Assembly (NCBI GenBank): GCA_052161645.1
Contig: CP197414.1
Direction: 5' to 3' (one strand)
DNA length: 64,000 bases
Origin: Laterigemmans sp052161645
GTDB lineage: Bacteria; Planctomycetota; Planctomycetia; Pirellulales; Pirellulaceae
Under the pieces are notes generated by a model. The model made no database searches and was not told where the DNA came from. It saw only the letters and a program-made list of their open reading frames with translations. Made by a program: the position numbers and the translations under genes. Positions 16,268 to 31,200 of this stretch are shown in pieces. Numbering within the stretch: position 1 is the stretch's first letter; every line of letters starts with the position of its first letter.

Positions 16268-19200
16268 ATTCGATTAACCCAGAAATGAATGTGAGATGCA
16301 TGTAAAGCGGCAAGGTTCCAGGCTACGTAAACCGGGCCTAAATATTGGACAATGGGAATGTCAGACACCAAGTCCGCGTGCGAGTGAAATTCATCCATTT
16401 TCGCTGGAATCCAGTTTGCCATCACGGCATTCGCTTCGGCACGGGTAATTCCAACTCGCCGCAAGTCCATGGCCTCAGCAAAAAAGGCTAGTCCAAGCTC
16501 ACCAGGCATTGGATGTTCAACCATGGGACGCCCCAGTTCACCCATCGTCTTGCCACCTTGCTTTAAGTAGGTGTCCGCTGAATGGGGATAATGGGAATCG
16601 TCGCCGTCGCACAGCGGGCAAGGAACCCCCACCGGATCGAGTGCTAATCCTGCATTCGTATGAATATCGTGAAACTGAAACAAAGCATCCTGGATGAGCT
16701 GGAGGGGTGCGGTGCCGTAGCCTCCCCCCACATCGCTGTGTAAGCCGTATGTAACTCGTTGCTTTGCCCGGCGGCTATGCAGGTTGACACCGGGAAAGAA
16801 GCCGCGATCTTCCTGCCAAGCGATTAGGCTTTCTGCCTCCATGACATTTCCCGCCAAGCTCAAGTTGAATCCAGGGTTAATTCCGTTCCCCGGAAATGAA
16901 ATCGATCCCACTGGATCGTAGATTGCCATCATTCGAATTCGAGCGGCAGGTAAAGTGCGTTTTAGCTCATGAGCGTACTGGATGCTCGCCACCCCACCAC
17001 GACTAAATCCACTAAGGTAGATTTCATCGCTCATGTCAGTTAGTGCTGTAACGGTTCGACTTATGGCAGTTGCTATGATGTCCAACAACCCCATTCCAAA
17101 TCCGCCTCCTAACATCGATCCGAATATATTATTATCAACTGGATTGCCGACGCCACGTCGATAAATAATGTCAGATGGTGAGCCAATCGTCAGGAAAGCA
17201 TCTCTTAATTGTTTAATATTCGAAAAATCCTCACCTTCCTCGAGGAATTCAACGCGATCGTGGTTCCAAGTTCCGTCGATCAGCACGAACAAGTTGCCTG
17301 AAGGGTCACGGTAGGTAAGCGGCGCGTTGCTGGAGTAGATATAGCGGTTCAAGCTGGTCGGTTCCATCGCGATCCCGCTGAACGAGTCGGCCTGCAAGAA
17401 ACGACCCAATTGTGGCTGATACGTTCGTTGGCGGAGAAACACTCTCCCGCTGCTGGGATTTTGTATTTCGCCAGCGTATCCGTGCAGCGTCGTCAAATCG
17501 CTGGTCGGAGTGCCAAAGGCTCCGTAATGTGTGACCGCGTTCAACTCTTCGCTCAATGGTTTCTTGACTCGCGTCGAGCCGACCACGTCTGACCAGAGCG
17601 AATGAAGTGTGCTCGTTGAATCTGACTCGGCCAGCACGCGATGCCCAGTGACTATCTGTCGCTCGGTGGCTCCCGTAGCCAGATCACGCGCCTCGAACAA
17701 TTGACTGTGCCCACTGGGGCTCAGCGGATCAACGATCATTTGCAGAGTTTGCTCATGCACAATCTCGTTCGCTTCCCAAACGACCTCACGTTGCTCCATC
17801 AATTCGCCGTGGGGACCACGCACCAAATCACGGCTACGCGAAATCTCCACGCCACCATGCGTCCTCTCCCATTCGCCAATCAAATAACCCCGCAAATCAT
17901 AGGTAAATTCAGTCTCGCTCAACACCAGATCAGTGGCAGCATCGCGACTTGTCACTTTATGGATCGCCGTTGCTCCTGGACGATATTCATATTGCTTATT
18001 GAGTGACTCAACTCCATCAATCCAATGCGTTTCCGCTAAAATCCGATCCGCCAAGTCATATTCATAAGCGATTGCCAAATCGACGATCCCATCGGCATCT
18101 TGGTCGATCCCTTGCTGCGTGCGGTTGTGTGCCGCGTCATAATCATAAGTAGTCACGCTGACGCCCAGGTTGTCAGTGACTACGTATTCGACAAGCCGAT
18201 CAGCAGCATCGTGCCGCAATTCAATTTCGCGTACTTCGATTGGCTGGCCCAGCGGATCGCCGAAGGTTTCCACCACCCGCTCTCGGTTCCCGGCAGGGTC
18301 AAAGTGGTACTCGAAGCTGGCGAGCACAAGGTTGTCCTCCCAAGTCTGCGGCGTGGAATCTTCAACCAAATAGCGGATCTGCGCCGTGCGACCAAGCAGA
18401 TCGTAATCATACAGCTCAATGGTTCCATCCGGGTGCAGGATCCGTCGGATACGTCCGAAGACGTCATAGGCATATTGATAGCCAGCAACCGGACTCAAAC
18501 TGCTCCCATCGCTGTGTGTTAGCGTGACGCTGGCCAAACGCGCCGATTGATCGTAAGTGTATTCCACTCGTCCCTGCAATTGCTCCGGATCGTTTCTGGC
18601 AAAGGTCGCGGCCGATCGCAGTTGTCCCAAGGCGTTATATTCGTAGCGAATCTCACCTCCCGGTGTGGTCAGAGAAACCAGGCGCTGCGATCCGTCGAAC
18701 TTGCGGTGAATTTCACCAGCGGCAAAATCCTGTGTCACGTTGCCGCGAATGTCGGTGTCCGCACGTGTCCAGTCAGTTGGCTCGCCGGCTGCATAGCTGG
18801 CCGCATCTTGGAAATATTCCGTTTGGATTAATCCGGGGTCGAGTGGGTCTTCGGACCAAACAAAAGATTCAATCGATTGGTCAGGTCGAATGATGCGTTT
18901 GATGCGGGCTTGCGCATCGTACTCCCGCTGCTCCCGCAGTCCCTTAGGTCGCTGACTGGCGATCAAGTCACCAGCCGCGTCGTAGTAGTCGCGAGCCTCG
19001 CGCGCTTGAGAGTAATCCAATGTTCCATCAGTGCGCTGGATGACACCGCTACGAGTGACAATGCGGTTTCCCCAGTCATCGTATTCAAATTCCGTCCGCG
19101 GATGGTAGCTTCCCAAGCTCGTGTCGTCAGCCGATATCAGGGGTAGAATGACAGCGTTCAAGGCACCTTCACTGTTATACTCATAAAGCGTTTCACGCCC

Positions 19201-22200
19201 TGCTGCGTCTATTTCAGCGATCAATTGGTTCAAGGCATTGTGTTGAATCCGCTCGCTGCTGCCGTCGGGAAAGATGGTTGTGTTGGCACGCCCCGCGTCG
19301 TCATAACCAAAACTAACCACCCGCTGCTCGGCGCGGTTGATTTCGCCACTGGGCAAGACGCGTACGCCGGCCGTTGTGGCGATTCGGCGCCTGCCCTCGA
19401 AGTTGAATTCGGTTCGCGGTCGCACCGTGAGTCCCAGGTCGACGTCAAAATATGCTTCTTCGGTGACCGAAATTGTGTTACCTAATTGATCATAGGAGTA
19501 ATCGCGATGCCCACCCGAGGCGTTGGTGCTGCGAACAACACGTCCCAAAGAGTCATAGAGGGTTGTCTCTCGCCCGACTACTTGACCCGCCGTCACCAAG
19601 CTGGTTTGCACGCGACCGCCTGCCAGTTCTTCGACGGTCGCAATCACGTTGGTCAAGAATTCGACCAAGTGCACCCGGTTTGCTTGGTCTCGAACCGTTC
19701 TGGTCGCGCGAACTGCAGCGGTTCCTAACTCCGCCGCCGTGACCGGTGCTAATTGGACGATGGACAGCAGGTTGTCGTCACGAGCGTCCTCGTAAACGGT
19801 TAAAGAAATCAGCACCGGCTCCGTGTCAGATACCACGGTGGTTGTTTGAGACACGAGCCGTCCCCGTCCATCGTAAGCCATGGCAACGGTCGAACCATCG
19901 GTTTCCCGCCGCAGGATGACTCGCCCCGCATCGTCGAAATCCCAACGATCATTGTCTAATAACTGTCCAGGCTCGACAACTTCGGCTGCTTGGGTGCCAT
20001 CATCGCGAGTGACGATCTCAATCAGCAGCCCCGAAACACGATCGCTGCGTAATTGCTGATCCAAACTATCATAAGTATATCGTACGCCAGTGATCGGACC
20101 GCTGTGCTCTCCGTCAAATGGGTCTGTCGCAGTTAACACGCGCCCAAACTCGTCGTAGGCTGTCCTCGTTCTGCGGACGATGGAGCTACCATCATCTCCT
20201 CGCACGGTCGTCGTCGCTTCAATCGTGCGACCTAGATAATCACGGACTCGCATGATGCTGCGACCATCCTCTGTCGCGATCAACTCGGGGTGGTTGATGC
20301 CATCAGGTTCCGCGGTTGCCCCCGCGATTATCTGCCCCGCTTCGATGAGAGTCACGTGCGGGCGGCCCGCGACTTCCTCGATGCTGAGTTGTAATCCCAC
20401 TAAAGCATCGGTACGAATGACTTGCCCGGTGAGATCATAATGGAATCGCTTGGCAGTATTGGGAAGTTGCCCAGACGGCACCGGGTTGGTGACGATTTCA
20501 GGCTGCCCTTGATGGTTAAATATCTGATAAATAAGTTGTGTCTCCCCGTTCGCTCCCAAGGACTCCATGATCACGGGTCTGCCAGCCGCGTTGAATTGGC
20601 TGGATGTAGATTCTCCATCTGATGAGGCCTCGTTCAACAGTCTCCCCGAGTTATCAAAATTCCTCGCAATTTGCGTCGACTTTTGCGTGATTCCCGTGCT
20701 GGAGATCAACTGCACTTGCCTTCCTTGGGGGCGATCATTCGCGTCATGGTTCCAGGTGGTCACTACTTTACCACTGTTATCACTGGGTGAGGTGACGGCA
20801 GTCAGCACCACGTTATTGTTGGCATCGTAGGTGGTGGTCGTATGGTTGCCAAAACTGTCAGTATGGCGTACCTGCCTCCCCTGGTCGTCGAACTCGGTCT
20901 CAAACAATACTCTTTCGGCATAGCAGATAGATGTGCTCAGGGGCGAGTCTTCACAATCGCCAGCCGAGCCTGCGGAGAGATCGACGAGGTGAGCTGACAG
21001 GGCGTTGCCGTATTCGTCTCGGGTGTACCGAATCATCTGCTGGTCCGGCTTCGTGATGCTCAACAGATTCCCACGCTCGTCAAGTTCATACGATGTGCGA
21101 TTTCCGAGGGGATCGATCTCAGCAATGAATTCCCCGGTAAACGGATCGTAGATGTACCGCGAGGTTTGCCCATCGGGAGCCGTCCGCGAGAGCACGCGTC
21201 CAGCATCGTCCAACTCCATCGCATAGACGAACTGTTCGGCGAGTTCACCAGTTGCCTCGTCATACAAGTTGCGAGTTATCTGCTCCGGCTTGCCTGCTGC
21301 GCTGAAGGTAAACTCGGTCCGTGAACCAGTGAAGTCGGTAATCGTTGCTAGCTGTCCCCGCGAGTCGTAGGTAGTCTCCGCAAGCGATACGCCGCCGACC
21401 ACCGTGTTCCTGGTTCTTGCCGTGCTGTCTACCGCTTGGCTCACTTGGTTTCCAAATGGATCCAGCTGAGTGATCAGACGCCCATTTAAGTCGATCTGCC
21501 CAGCGAACTGTTGAATACCGTCTGCGTCGACAACCTTTTGCAATCTCGGTGGACCCTCTTGTGTATAACTCAAGACGGTCGATTTTCGTTGTTCGATTGG
21601 ACGCGTGTTGTTGAATCGATCGGTGACTGCGATCAATTGATCTTGAATGTTATAGTCGTAAGTAACGCGATTGCCGCGGGGGTCCACGATCGCCACGATC
21701 CGATTGCGATAGTCGCGTTCAATTTCGATACTAACTCCCGTGTTGCTGACAAACCGATCTTCTTCAAAGGTAATCTTGATCCCGTTGCGATCCTGAATGC
21801 TCTCGGTCTTGCCACTGCTTGCCGTGATCCGCCGTACTGATCGATTGCCGTGTTTCAGCTCATAAAAGTTACCAAGCTCGGGGTCGGCTGGATGGTAGGC
21901 AACGTTCGACTCGGTCACATACTGTCCAGCGATGAACCGTATTAGTTCATCGGGGCCTGATAAGCTGGTTTCGTTGCCGGGATCGGGGATGAAGCGTGGC
22001 TGGTAAATGGGTGGATGCCCAGTGAATCCAGGGATTGGGTCCGGCGCAAAGGTGAATCCTTCGCTGCGGCCGTCCGGCAACACCACGTGCAGTCGGGTTC
22101 CATCAATAAACGATTGATACTTCCCCTGCCCCACGCCGCCGAGTGTTTGCGGGTCGATTGAAATTTTGGTTACTCCCACGTCCAAATTCCATCCCACGCC

Positions 22201-25200
22201 GAAATCACCGGGACGATCGGCGTCGAGGCTGTTGTATACTCGCCGAATAGCCAACGGCATGCCAACCAACGGAATCTGTAAATCTGTGGCGACGAATTGA
22301 TAGCTGCCTAGCTTTAAGGTTCCATCAATCTGTATTGGCACCTTCTTCGTCGAAAGCCCCTCCCCAGCGTCGGTCGCTTCGAGTATTAGTTGATAGCTTC
22401 CATTGCTTAGCAGCGTCGGGTCCAGCGTGCCAATTTCACCATCTTGAAACGGCGGGAGAAAATCGCCGCCACTCGCCTGGTATTCCGCGAGGAGCCGGGG
22501 AGCAAAACTCCCATCACTCGTGGTCAAGAAAAGCCGTATGGAGGATAGCTGGTTTTCAGGATCGGAGATTGTTGCTCGAATAGTGCTTGGTTCGGTAAAC
22601 GAAGCGTTCTCGGCGACGTTGGTAAAGAAAATTTCCACTGGTTGATCGTTCGGGTCGCGAACGATGACGTCAATTTCCGTGCTGGCTGTGTTTTCCGCAG
22701 CGTCTTCTGCTTCTCCACGAATTGTGTAATGTCCTGGTGCGGAGAATCGATAAACTGCATACCCTTGAGCGTCGGTCGCTAATGGTTCGTCTGCAATGAA
22801 CAAGGTGCGATCGGTGACAGCAACGTTGTCGAAAGCGCTCAGCAGAAAAACGATCGATTCGTTTGGTTCCACCAGCAATCGGTCCGTCGCAACGTGGACG
22901 GTCGGTGGCTCCGTGTCAGCAGCGACGCGCAGCGTGAAGGACTGCGTAATCGGCTCGCTGATTCTGCCGTCGGTTACCGCTAGGGAAATTATCTGTTCGC
23001 CGGTATCTGCCGCCGTGCTGGTCCATTCGACTCGCCCCGTTGCCGCATCGACCTGCATGCCTGCGGGACCAGCAACCAGTTGATAATCGAGTTGGTCTTG
23101 GTTGGGATCGGTCGCCGCGAAATTATATTGATAGAATTGCCCCGCTACGATCTCGTCCAATGGTTCGCTGATAATCTCGGGTGGTTCGTTCGCTTCTCGC
23201 ACTGATAGCTGGAAATGATATTGTGCTTGGTTGCCCGCGATGTCGCTTGCTTGCAACACCACCTCAACCGTTTGATCAAGCAACTCCAACGGCACATCCC
23301 AACTCAAGAGCCCAGCATCGTCGAACGTGGCATTCTCGGGCCCGGTGATCAGGCTGTAGGTCAACGTATCTTGCTCAGGATCGCTCGCCAAAAATACTCG
23401 CGCATACGGCAATCCGGCTTCCGCAATCCCAGGTTCCGTATCAAGAAACTCGGGAGGATCGTTAGGTCCGGTCTCATCAATTGTTAGGGAAAATCTTATG
23501 GTTGTTCCCTCGCCGAAGCTGTCGCGGGCGTTGATGGTGAATTGATATTCACCGAGTTCCGTGGGCAACCAGTTCATCACTCCTGAGGAGGTGTCGAGCG
23601 TGGCACCATGTGAGGGAAAGCCTGTCAGGAATCTTAACTCCACATCGTCATTGTCGGGGTCAGAAAAGTGAAATGTCGCTTTATAGTGAGTGTCCACACG
23701 ATGATGCGTCGACGGATTACCGCTTAGTTGTGCTGGTGAGTTGTTGCCTCGTACTGAAATCTGAAAACCGATGGAGTTCGAGGCACCACTTTGATCCATC
23801 GCGGTTGCAGTGAAGGTATGAGTACCGATCTCATCCAGTGTCGGTGTCCACTGCAACACGCCGTTGTCGCCGATGGTCATACCGGCTGGCGGGCCTGTAA
23901 GCGACCAGTAGACGGTATCACCGTCGGGGTCGAGCGCGTCGAGTGCAGTTTGGTAGACGCGCCCCGCGATCGCGCTCGCCTGTGGAGTGCCGCGGATCAC
24001 CGGCGGTTCGTTTTCGGCCGTTGCACCAACGCGAATCATCCATTCCGCTTCACTGCTGGCACCACGACTGTCGCTGGCAAGCACGCGGACTGGGTGACCT
24101 GCTGTATCAGTTAGCTGGTCAGCGGTTGGCGACCATTGCAGTTGCCCGTGCGGAGTAACCGTGAGGCCCGCTGGACCGCTGCTCAGTGAAAATATGATGG
24201 AGTCATGCTCTTGGTCAACGGCTGTGATTTGATAGCGATACTCCACGCCGAATTGGATTTTGTTGCGTGGTTGCCCAATGATGAAAGGTGGTTGGTTTAA
24301 GTTAGGATCAAAGACTTGCAGGTCGAAAGCTTGTCGCTCGTATCCCCCGTTTTGATCGCTCACCGAGATGATAAAAGAGTGCCCGCCGGTCTTCTCTGGC
24401 AGCCAAGTCAAATCACCCGTGCTTGGATTAAGCAAAGCTCCAAGAGGTCCCTCTTCCAACTGAAATAATAACGTTTCGCCATTCGGATCGATCGCGGTAA
24501 CGGTGTGAGTCAGTTCCTCACCGCTGGCGATTCGCGTGGGTGGGAGTGAAGTAATTCTTGGCGGCGCGTTCTCTAGAACCACAAGCGTGAACTCTTGGCT
24601 AGCGATGCCGCCGAGTGAATCTACGACTTGCACCGCTACGGTGTATCGACCAGCATCAGTTGGCAGCCACCGCAGCACGCCGTCGGCATCGATCCGCATC
24701 CCCAACTCCGCAGCTTCGCCGGTAAGGGTGTAGGTCAGCCGATCACCGTCATGGTCGACAACCCGCAACGGGTACTCGTAGGGCAGATCACGCGCGGCAG
24801 GACCTAGCGGAGTGCTGAGGAACAGCGGCGGCTGATTTTTTCGGACCGTGGGCACGACTTCGAGACGGACTATCTGCCTACTTTGGCGATCCGCAAAATC
24901 AGTGGCAACGATTTCGATTTCCACGCTCCCCAACCGCCTCGGTGTCCAGCTGATATCGCCGCTGCTCGCATTGATCGTCATGCCAATGGGACCGCGATCG
25001 ATGTGGTAATGCATCGGCGACTGCGGGGACAAAATGGCATCGGCCGAAATCGCCGCGGCGCGGTACGTGTATGGTTCAAGGAGACCAGCGGAGATTGGTG
25101 GTTTGCTGATAAATCGGGGTGGGTTATTTGTACTGGCGTGCGCTGGAATGACATTGAGTGCAAACGACTGGATTGCGTTGAGGCCGTACTCGTCTTCCGC

Positions 25201-28200
25201 CGTAACTTGCACCTGGGTGTTCATGAGTTGGTCAGGAGTCCAACTCAAAATTCCTTCCTCGCTGATTGCCGTCCCGAGCTCAACGCTGGCATCGTCCAGA
25301 CTGAGCGTGACGGCGTGGCCATCGGGGTCTTGCACCCGAAGCGGATATTCCCAGCGTTGATCTTGCCAAATCGCTCCGCTTGGAGCCGATAGGAATTGCG
25401 GCGATCGATTGGAGCGTTGCACACGCAGCGTAAATGTTTGTTGCGTCGACTTGTCGGCTGCGTTGATTACCGTGATAGTAACTCTTTGGGAAGTCAGTGA
25501 GGTGGGTGTCCATGTGAGTCTACCAGTGGTGGTGTCGATTAAGACGCCGCGATCGATCGCCTCCGTATTCAGCTCGTAGGTCAGTGCTTGTGAATTTGGA
25601 TCTATGGCAGTGACTTGGTAGGTCCAAGGTTGGTCCAGGCGAGCGATTCCGGCGGGCTTTGAAGTGATTTGCGGAGAGCCGGAAAGGTCTTGGAAAGGGC
25701 GTTCAATTACATCTAATTGAACGCGTTCCTTCGCGACGCCGCCCTTTGAGTCGTTTACCACAATTTCAAAATCTAACACATTAAATTGTAGTGATTGGTA
25801 GGTGACTCGGCCGGTCCTGTGGTCAATTTCAAGCCCCGGGTAGGTCTCTGAGGATTCGATTGAAAAGTATAGGTGATCCCCGTCGGCATCAAAGGCCGTG
25901 GGGTGGTAACTCCAACTCTGACCCACAATCGCTGGGCCCAATGCGGTGCTGGTGATTCGAGGTGGAGAGTTCTTGGCAGGTTTTACCTCCAACGGTAATA
26001 ATTGTGAGCTCGCTGCTCCCAAGGCGTCGGTGGCGGTCAGTACGACTTCGACGGTTTGTAAATGATGAGGGGTCCAGGTCACTAGCCCCGTTGTTTGGTC
26101 TACCGCGATACCAGCCGTTATCGCCGCATCATTGAGTGCGTAGCTGATTCGATCTCCTTCGGCGTCGATCGCACGACTCGCATATTGCCAGTTGGTTCCG
26201 ATGCGAATCTGTGTGAGTGGGATGGTATTGAAGCGGGGAGCAAGATTGTCGTGACGCTCAACAGCTGCCAACATAAAAGTGTGTGCACTGGAAACCGCTG
26301 AAGCGTCGCTGGCAACCACGGTAATCTCTTGGGGTTCGGCGGGATGGTTGGGGAGCCAGGTAATCAAGCCCGTCGCGGCGTCGATCGACATACCCGCCGG
26401 TGAAGCTCCGCTCAAACTGTACGTGATTCGCGTTCCCTCGGGATCGTTCGCACGCACCTGATAGAGCCAGGGTATGCCGACAACCGCCGGCCCGGTCGGA
26501 GTTGAATTGAATTTTGGTGGATTGCTGTTTGCATTTTCCGAGACAACTTGAATGCGGGCGGTTGATGTTGATTGCAGCCCGTTGGTGTGCCTTGCGATTA
26601 GCGGAAAAGAAAAATCACCGAGCGATTCGGGTAGCCAACGAAGCTTGAAGGCGGTCGCGCATGTTTCATGCTCTGTCGGGCAAGTGATTCGGCTGATTTG
26701 CACGCCTTGGCTGCTTGCTTGCTCTGAAACACTGAGCGTTAAATCGCTTGGTTGAATTCCACCACCGAGCAAAATGATCGCTTCGACAGACTCGCCAATT
26801 CGTGAGACTACATCGACTTTATGGAGAAAGACTGGAGGCGCTTCCGCCAGCACGGTAACCTCAAATACATGGGAGGTGCGGCCGCCACGATAATCATCAG
26901 CGAGCAAGTTAAACTGATACACACCGACGTCAGTCGGGGTCCAGCGAATGATGTTAAAACTGTTGTCGAATTCTGCACCCGATGGGTTTGGCTGATCGGT
27001 TGCGAGCGAGAATTGCGCGAGATCACCATTCGCATCTAAGGCTGTAGGTCGATAAGTCCAAGGCAGGTTTAAACCGGTCACCAGCTGGGGCGTGCTGTTG
27101 ATGACCGGGGGGATATTTGAGGCGACTGCGGTGAGCACGTAATCTTGTAGTACTAGGCCACCTTGGTTGTCCTCCACGCGGATGATGATTTGATGATTGC
27201 CGCTTTGCTCGGCCGTAGGTGCCCAGCCTAACATGCCGGTTTCTGGGTCAATCATCATGCCGTTTGGCCCCCAAGCCAACGAGTAAGTAAGCGGGTCACC
27301 GTCCGCGTCATTGGCAATCACTTGGTAGCGGTAAGGTAAGTCAATCACCGCGGCACGCATTGGTGTGGATTCAATTTTAGGACTACTGTTCTCGTGGGTT
27401 CGTGGTGGTGTGACTTGAATTGAGAGCTCCGTAAAGTCGCGTCCGCCACGTCCATCCAGGGCCATCACGTGCACGCGATGGAGTCCGATCTGTTCACGAT
27501 TCGGGGTCCAGTCAAGTTGGCCGCTATAGGGATCGAGCGTCATCCCGAGCGGCGGTAGGTGGCCATTGTTCGGCTCGGGTATGAGCGAGAAAGTAACGCG
27601 ATCGCCGTTCGCATCGAAAGCCTCAAGTCGTTGCCTCAAGGGGCGATCAATTTCAGTCTCCAGTAGATCTACCTCGAGCAACGTGGGAGGTGTATTTGCA
27701 ATGACACTTTGACTGACTGACACCGTCCAGTGTTGTTCGTCGACGCCGCCTAGCGGATCGGCTGCGGTGGACATGAAGGAGTACTGTCCCGGTTCGGTCG
27801 GCGCCCAGTACATCTGCTGAGCCTTCGCATCAAAGCTGGCCCCTAAAGTCTCCGCACCCGGCAGGCCGTAAGTGATCGGATCCCCTTCGGGATCAATCGC
27901 CCGCACACGGTATTGGTAGGCCGCGGCTATCGCACCTGGAATGCTGCCATAGGTTACTCCGGGCAGATTAGCATCAATGAAATTCAGATCAAAATTCCAA
28001 GCGTCACCATCCCCCAACAGTGTCACCGGAAAAGTCACTGTTTGATCCGAAAACGTTGGTTCCCCCACGCTGATCGGCGCGTCGTCGGGAGTAACGACTA
28101 AATCCACCACCGCTTGCCGAGCAATCTCGTTGGTCAACGTGGAGACCAACGCGGAGGTAAACGAGCTTCGCTGCAATTCACCTGCAGTTCCTGGCTCCCG

Positions 28201-31200
28201 CAGATATTCAATATTCCAAGCCGACCCGTCCAGCTCAACCGCCAAGTCCACATAATCTTCCCGGGTGGTCTCTTCGGCGTTGTCGATCCGTAAACCGTTG
28301 CCGACTGATGCATGAAACGTCCCGTCTCCATCGGGGTAGAAGAAAGTAAAAGAATCTTGGCTTACGGGCACTTCGGGGGAAATGTTAACGCCCAGCGCGT
28401 TTGGCGTCAGTTGCTCATCAGTGGGGCTCAATTCGGCCTTTGCCACGACGTGCAGGGCCGCTGATGCTTGTTCGAGTTGGCTCTTGATTTGTGCTTTGGT
28501 AAGGTCGAGTCGGACCGGATCACGACTTTCGTCTGTTAACAGGATGATTTGACGTGATGCATGCGTGCGAAATGGCAAATGCTCCAAAGCGTGATTGATA
28601 CCCCAGTAGCCATCTTCGACATCACCGATCGCGCGGAGGTAGTTCGCCCGCTCACTGGCGATTTCCGCTGAACCAAACAACGCTTCGTCGTCATGGGATC
28701 TTAGCTCTAAGCTGTGCCCAGCTTGTCCCGTAAACCGATATACTTCCAAGCTGCCGCTGGGAGTCGTTTGTCCTGTGGTTTTGGCTTGCCAAACTAGGTC
28801 ATGTTCCACTCCCGCAATGGCAAACGTAAACGCTTCCGCCAAGCTCTGTTGCAGGATTTGGACTTGATAAAGACCTGTTTCGGGAGCGATTAAACGCCTC
28901 GGATTTGGCAGTTCGTCACCATCCACTTTGGTGCCGGGGAGCAAGTCATCGCCGCCGGTTTCTTCAAATAGAATGCCGCCGCTGGGCGCAAGAATTCGCC
29001 AACCCACTGTATCGCCATGCGGTTCCACCAGTGTTGGAAAGACAACGTGACCGGCTTGCAAGCTGATCGTGTAATCTTGACGGTCCGTTTCGCCAAATGA
29101 TCCAGTGACGGCCGTGTTTAGCTCGAACGGCAGCCCCGAGTAAGCGTCAATATTACCGGGAGTTGCCGAGGCCAGTAGCTCGAATTCAACCGTCTCCAGG
29201 TTATTCGCATGGGCTTGTACTAGCAGGCGATGTTCTCCGCTGCTGCGAATCGGTTGGGCGTCAATGATGAGACCGTTGGTAAGCTCGCCACTGCTGATGG
29301 GTAGCCCCGTTGGATCAAGCAATGTCCAAGAAGCAGCGGCGTGTTGTGGGGTCTCGAGTTGTACTGAGAGCAACGAATTTCCCGACAGAATCAATTCATA
29401 GCTGTTTGCCTCCGCCGCATTTTCAAGCTCGTCGCTAAATGGCGAGTCGAGAGAAAGCGGAATGCTTGATGTAACTAGATTAGAAAGCTGAAACGAATAT
29501 GAAGTGGCTGTCGAGTGGGTCGCCAACTCGCTGGTGGAGACGATGATCGCATAGTCACCGCTTTGCGTTAATGGAACCGCGCCAAGATCGTAGGGTAAAT
29601 CGAGAGGGGCCGCACCAAATAAATCAGTTCGGATGCGGCTCTCCGCGACAACGCCTTCGGGGCCGACGAGGGTAAGGTCAAAGTTAGCAGTGGAGTTGGT
29701 CAGCAGAGAACCGCTTGCCGGACGCAACCGATCGAGGAAGAGCTGGTTCGCTTCATCAGCATTGAATGTGTAAACGCTCACGTGTTCGCTGGTTGCCAGC
29801 GAACTTTCAACGGTCTGCCCCAAACTCAAAGAGGATCCGTCCAGGAGAGGCGAGAGTAATTGTAAAGAAAACGGAGTCGCCGTTATCCCTGTCAACTGCA
29901 GTTGGTAGCTTCCACTATGTCTGAGCAGTGTCGGCGAGAAATCATCCAGCAACGAGAACTCAGCGGCAACAACATTGCCATTTGGATCTCGCAATTTGGC
30001 TGAAACTCCGTCACCCAGCACGCCATCAATCATCAGCATGTCGCCCGCCGAGGCGATAAACTCAATTTCGGTCTGTCCTTCTGTTAGCGTGCCAGAGTGG
30101 TGCCCCCAGTTCTCACGATTGATTGGTGAGTTCTCTTCACGCGTAGCAATGAATTGAAAGTCCAAGTCAGCGGTCGGGTCGAGTGAAGCTTCCGAGGGCT
30201 CACTTGGCAACGGGCGATATCGGGTTACGGCGAGTTGATAATCATCATCTGTCGGCAATGGGATCGGTTCAATGGGTGTGCCCGCTCGGACGACTTGCCG
30301 ATCAATTGCTACGCCGCTGGAACCGTAGAGAATGACTTCGAAGTCGAGCGTTTCAGTAACGATGCGAGGAATTTCGCTGAACGATCCATAACCAACGAGG
30401 GCGTACTGGTTATTGCCGATTCCTTTCTCGATCAGGGCCGCGTCGAGTGCTGGGATCAGCTCTTGCATCCAGCCTTGCTCGCGCATGGAACCACTCTCGT
30501 CGATCACAAAGACAACATCAGCTGTTGTTAACAAGGTATCGGGAGGTAGCGTTACCGAAGCAGGAAACGTGGTTGACTGGCCAACGGCTAGCAGTTCGAT
30601 AACTTCCTCGGGGGCGACGTTTCCAACGGCTTCCGGCAGTTGAAAAATCGGCAACAGAAACTCGGTCTCCGGTGTCGAGACGATCAGCGGCGGCAGATTG
30701 TCCGCAAGTGGGTGCACTCGAATGGTGTAGTCTTGCCAAGCCTCCCCTCCTCTGTCATCGTTGGCGCGGAGCGTAACGTTAAACGTGCGGCCGACGTCCG
30801 CCACGGTGGGTGTCCAGGTCACCAGGCTCGCTTCGTGGCTGGGTCCAGCATTCTCCGTCGGCATTTGGAAACCGTCGGGAGCAATCACGACATCATAAGT
30901 CAGTGCATCAAAGTCTGGATCGGCTGCTAGGGGTCGATACACGTACTGCTGGTTCGCGTAGGCATCCACAACCGGGGCGGTGATAAAGGTAGGTGGTTGG
31001 TTCGCTAAAGGATGGTCATCGACGACATGTAACTGATATGTTTGGCGGGCGCTCAATCCAAACGGGTCGGTCGCAGTGATCACAATCACGTGCCTTCCAG
31101 TGGCCTCCGGGCCAGGAGTCCACTGCAGTTGGCCAGACTCCGCGTCGATGGACATGCCCACCGGACCCGCTTGCAGTTGGTAATTTAGTCGATCATCTTC

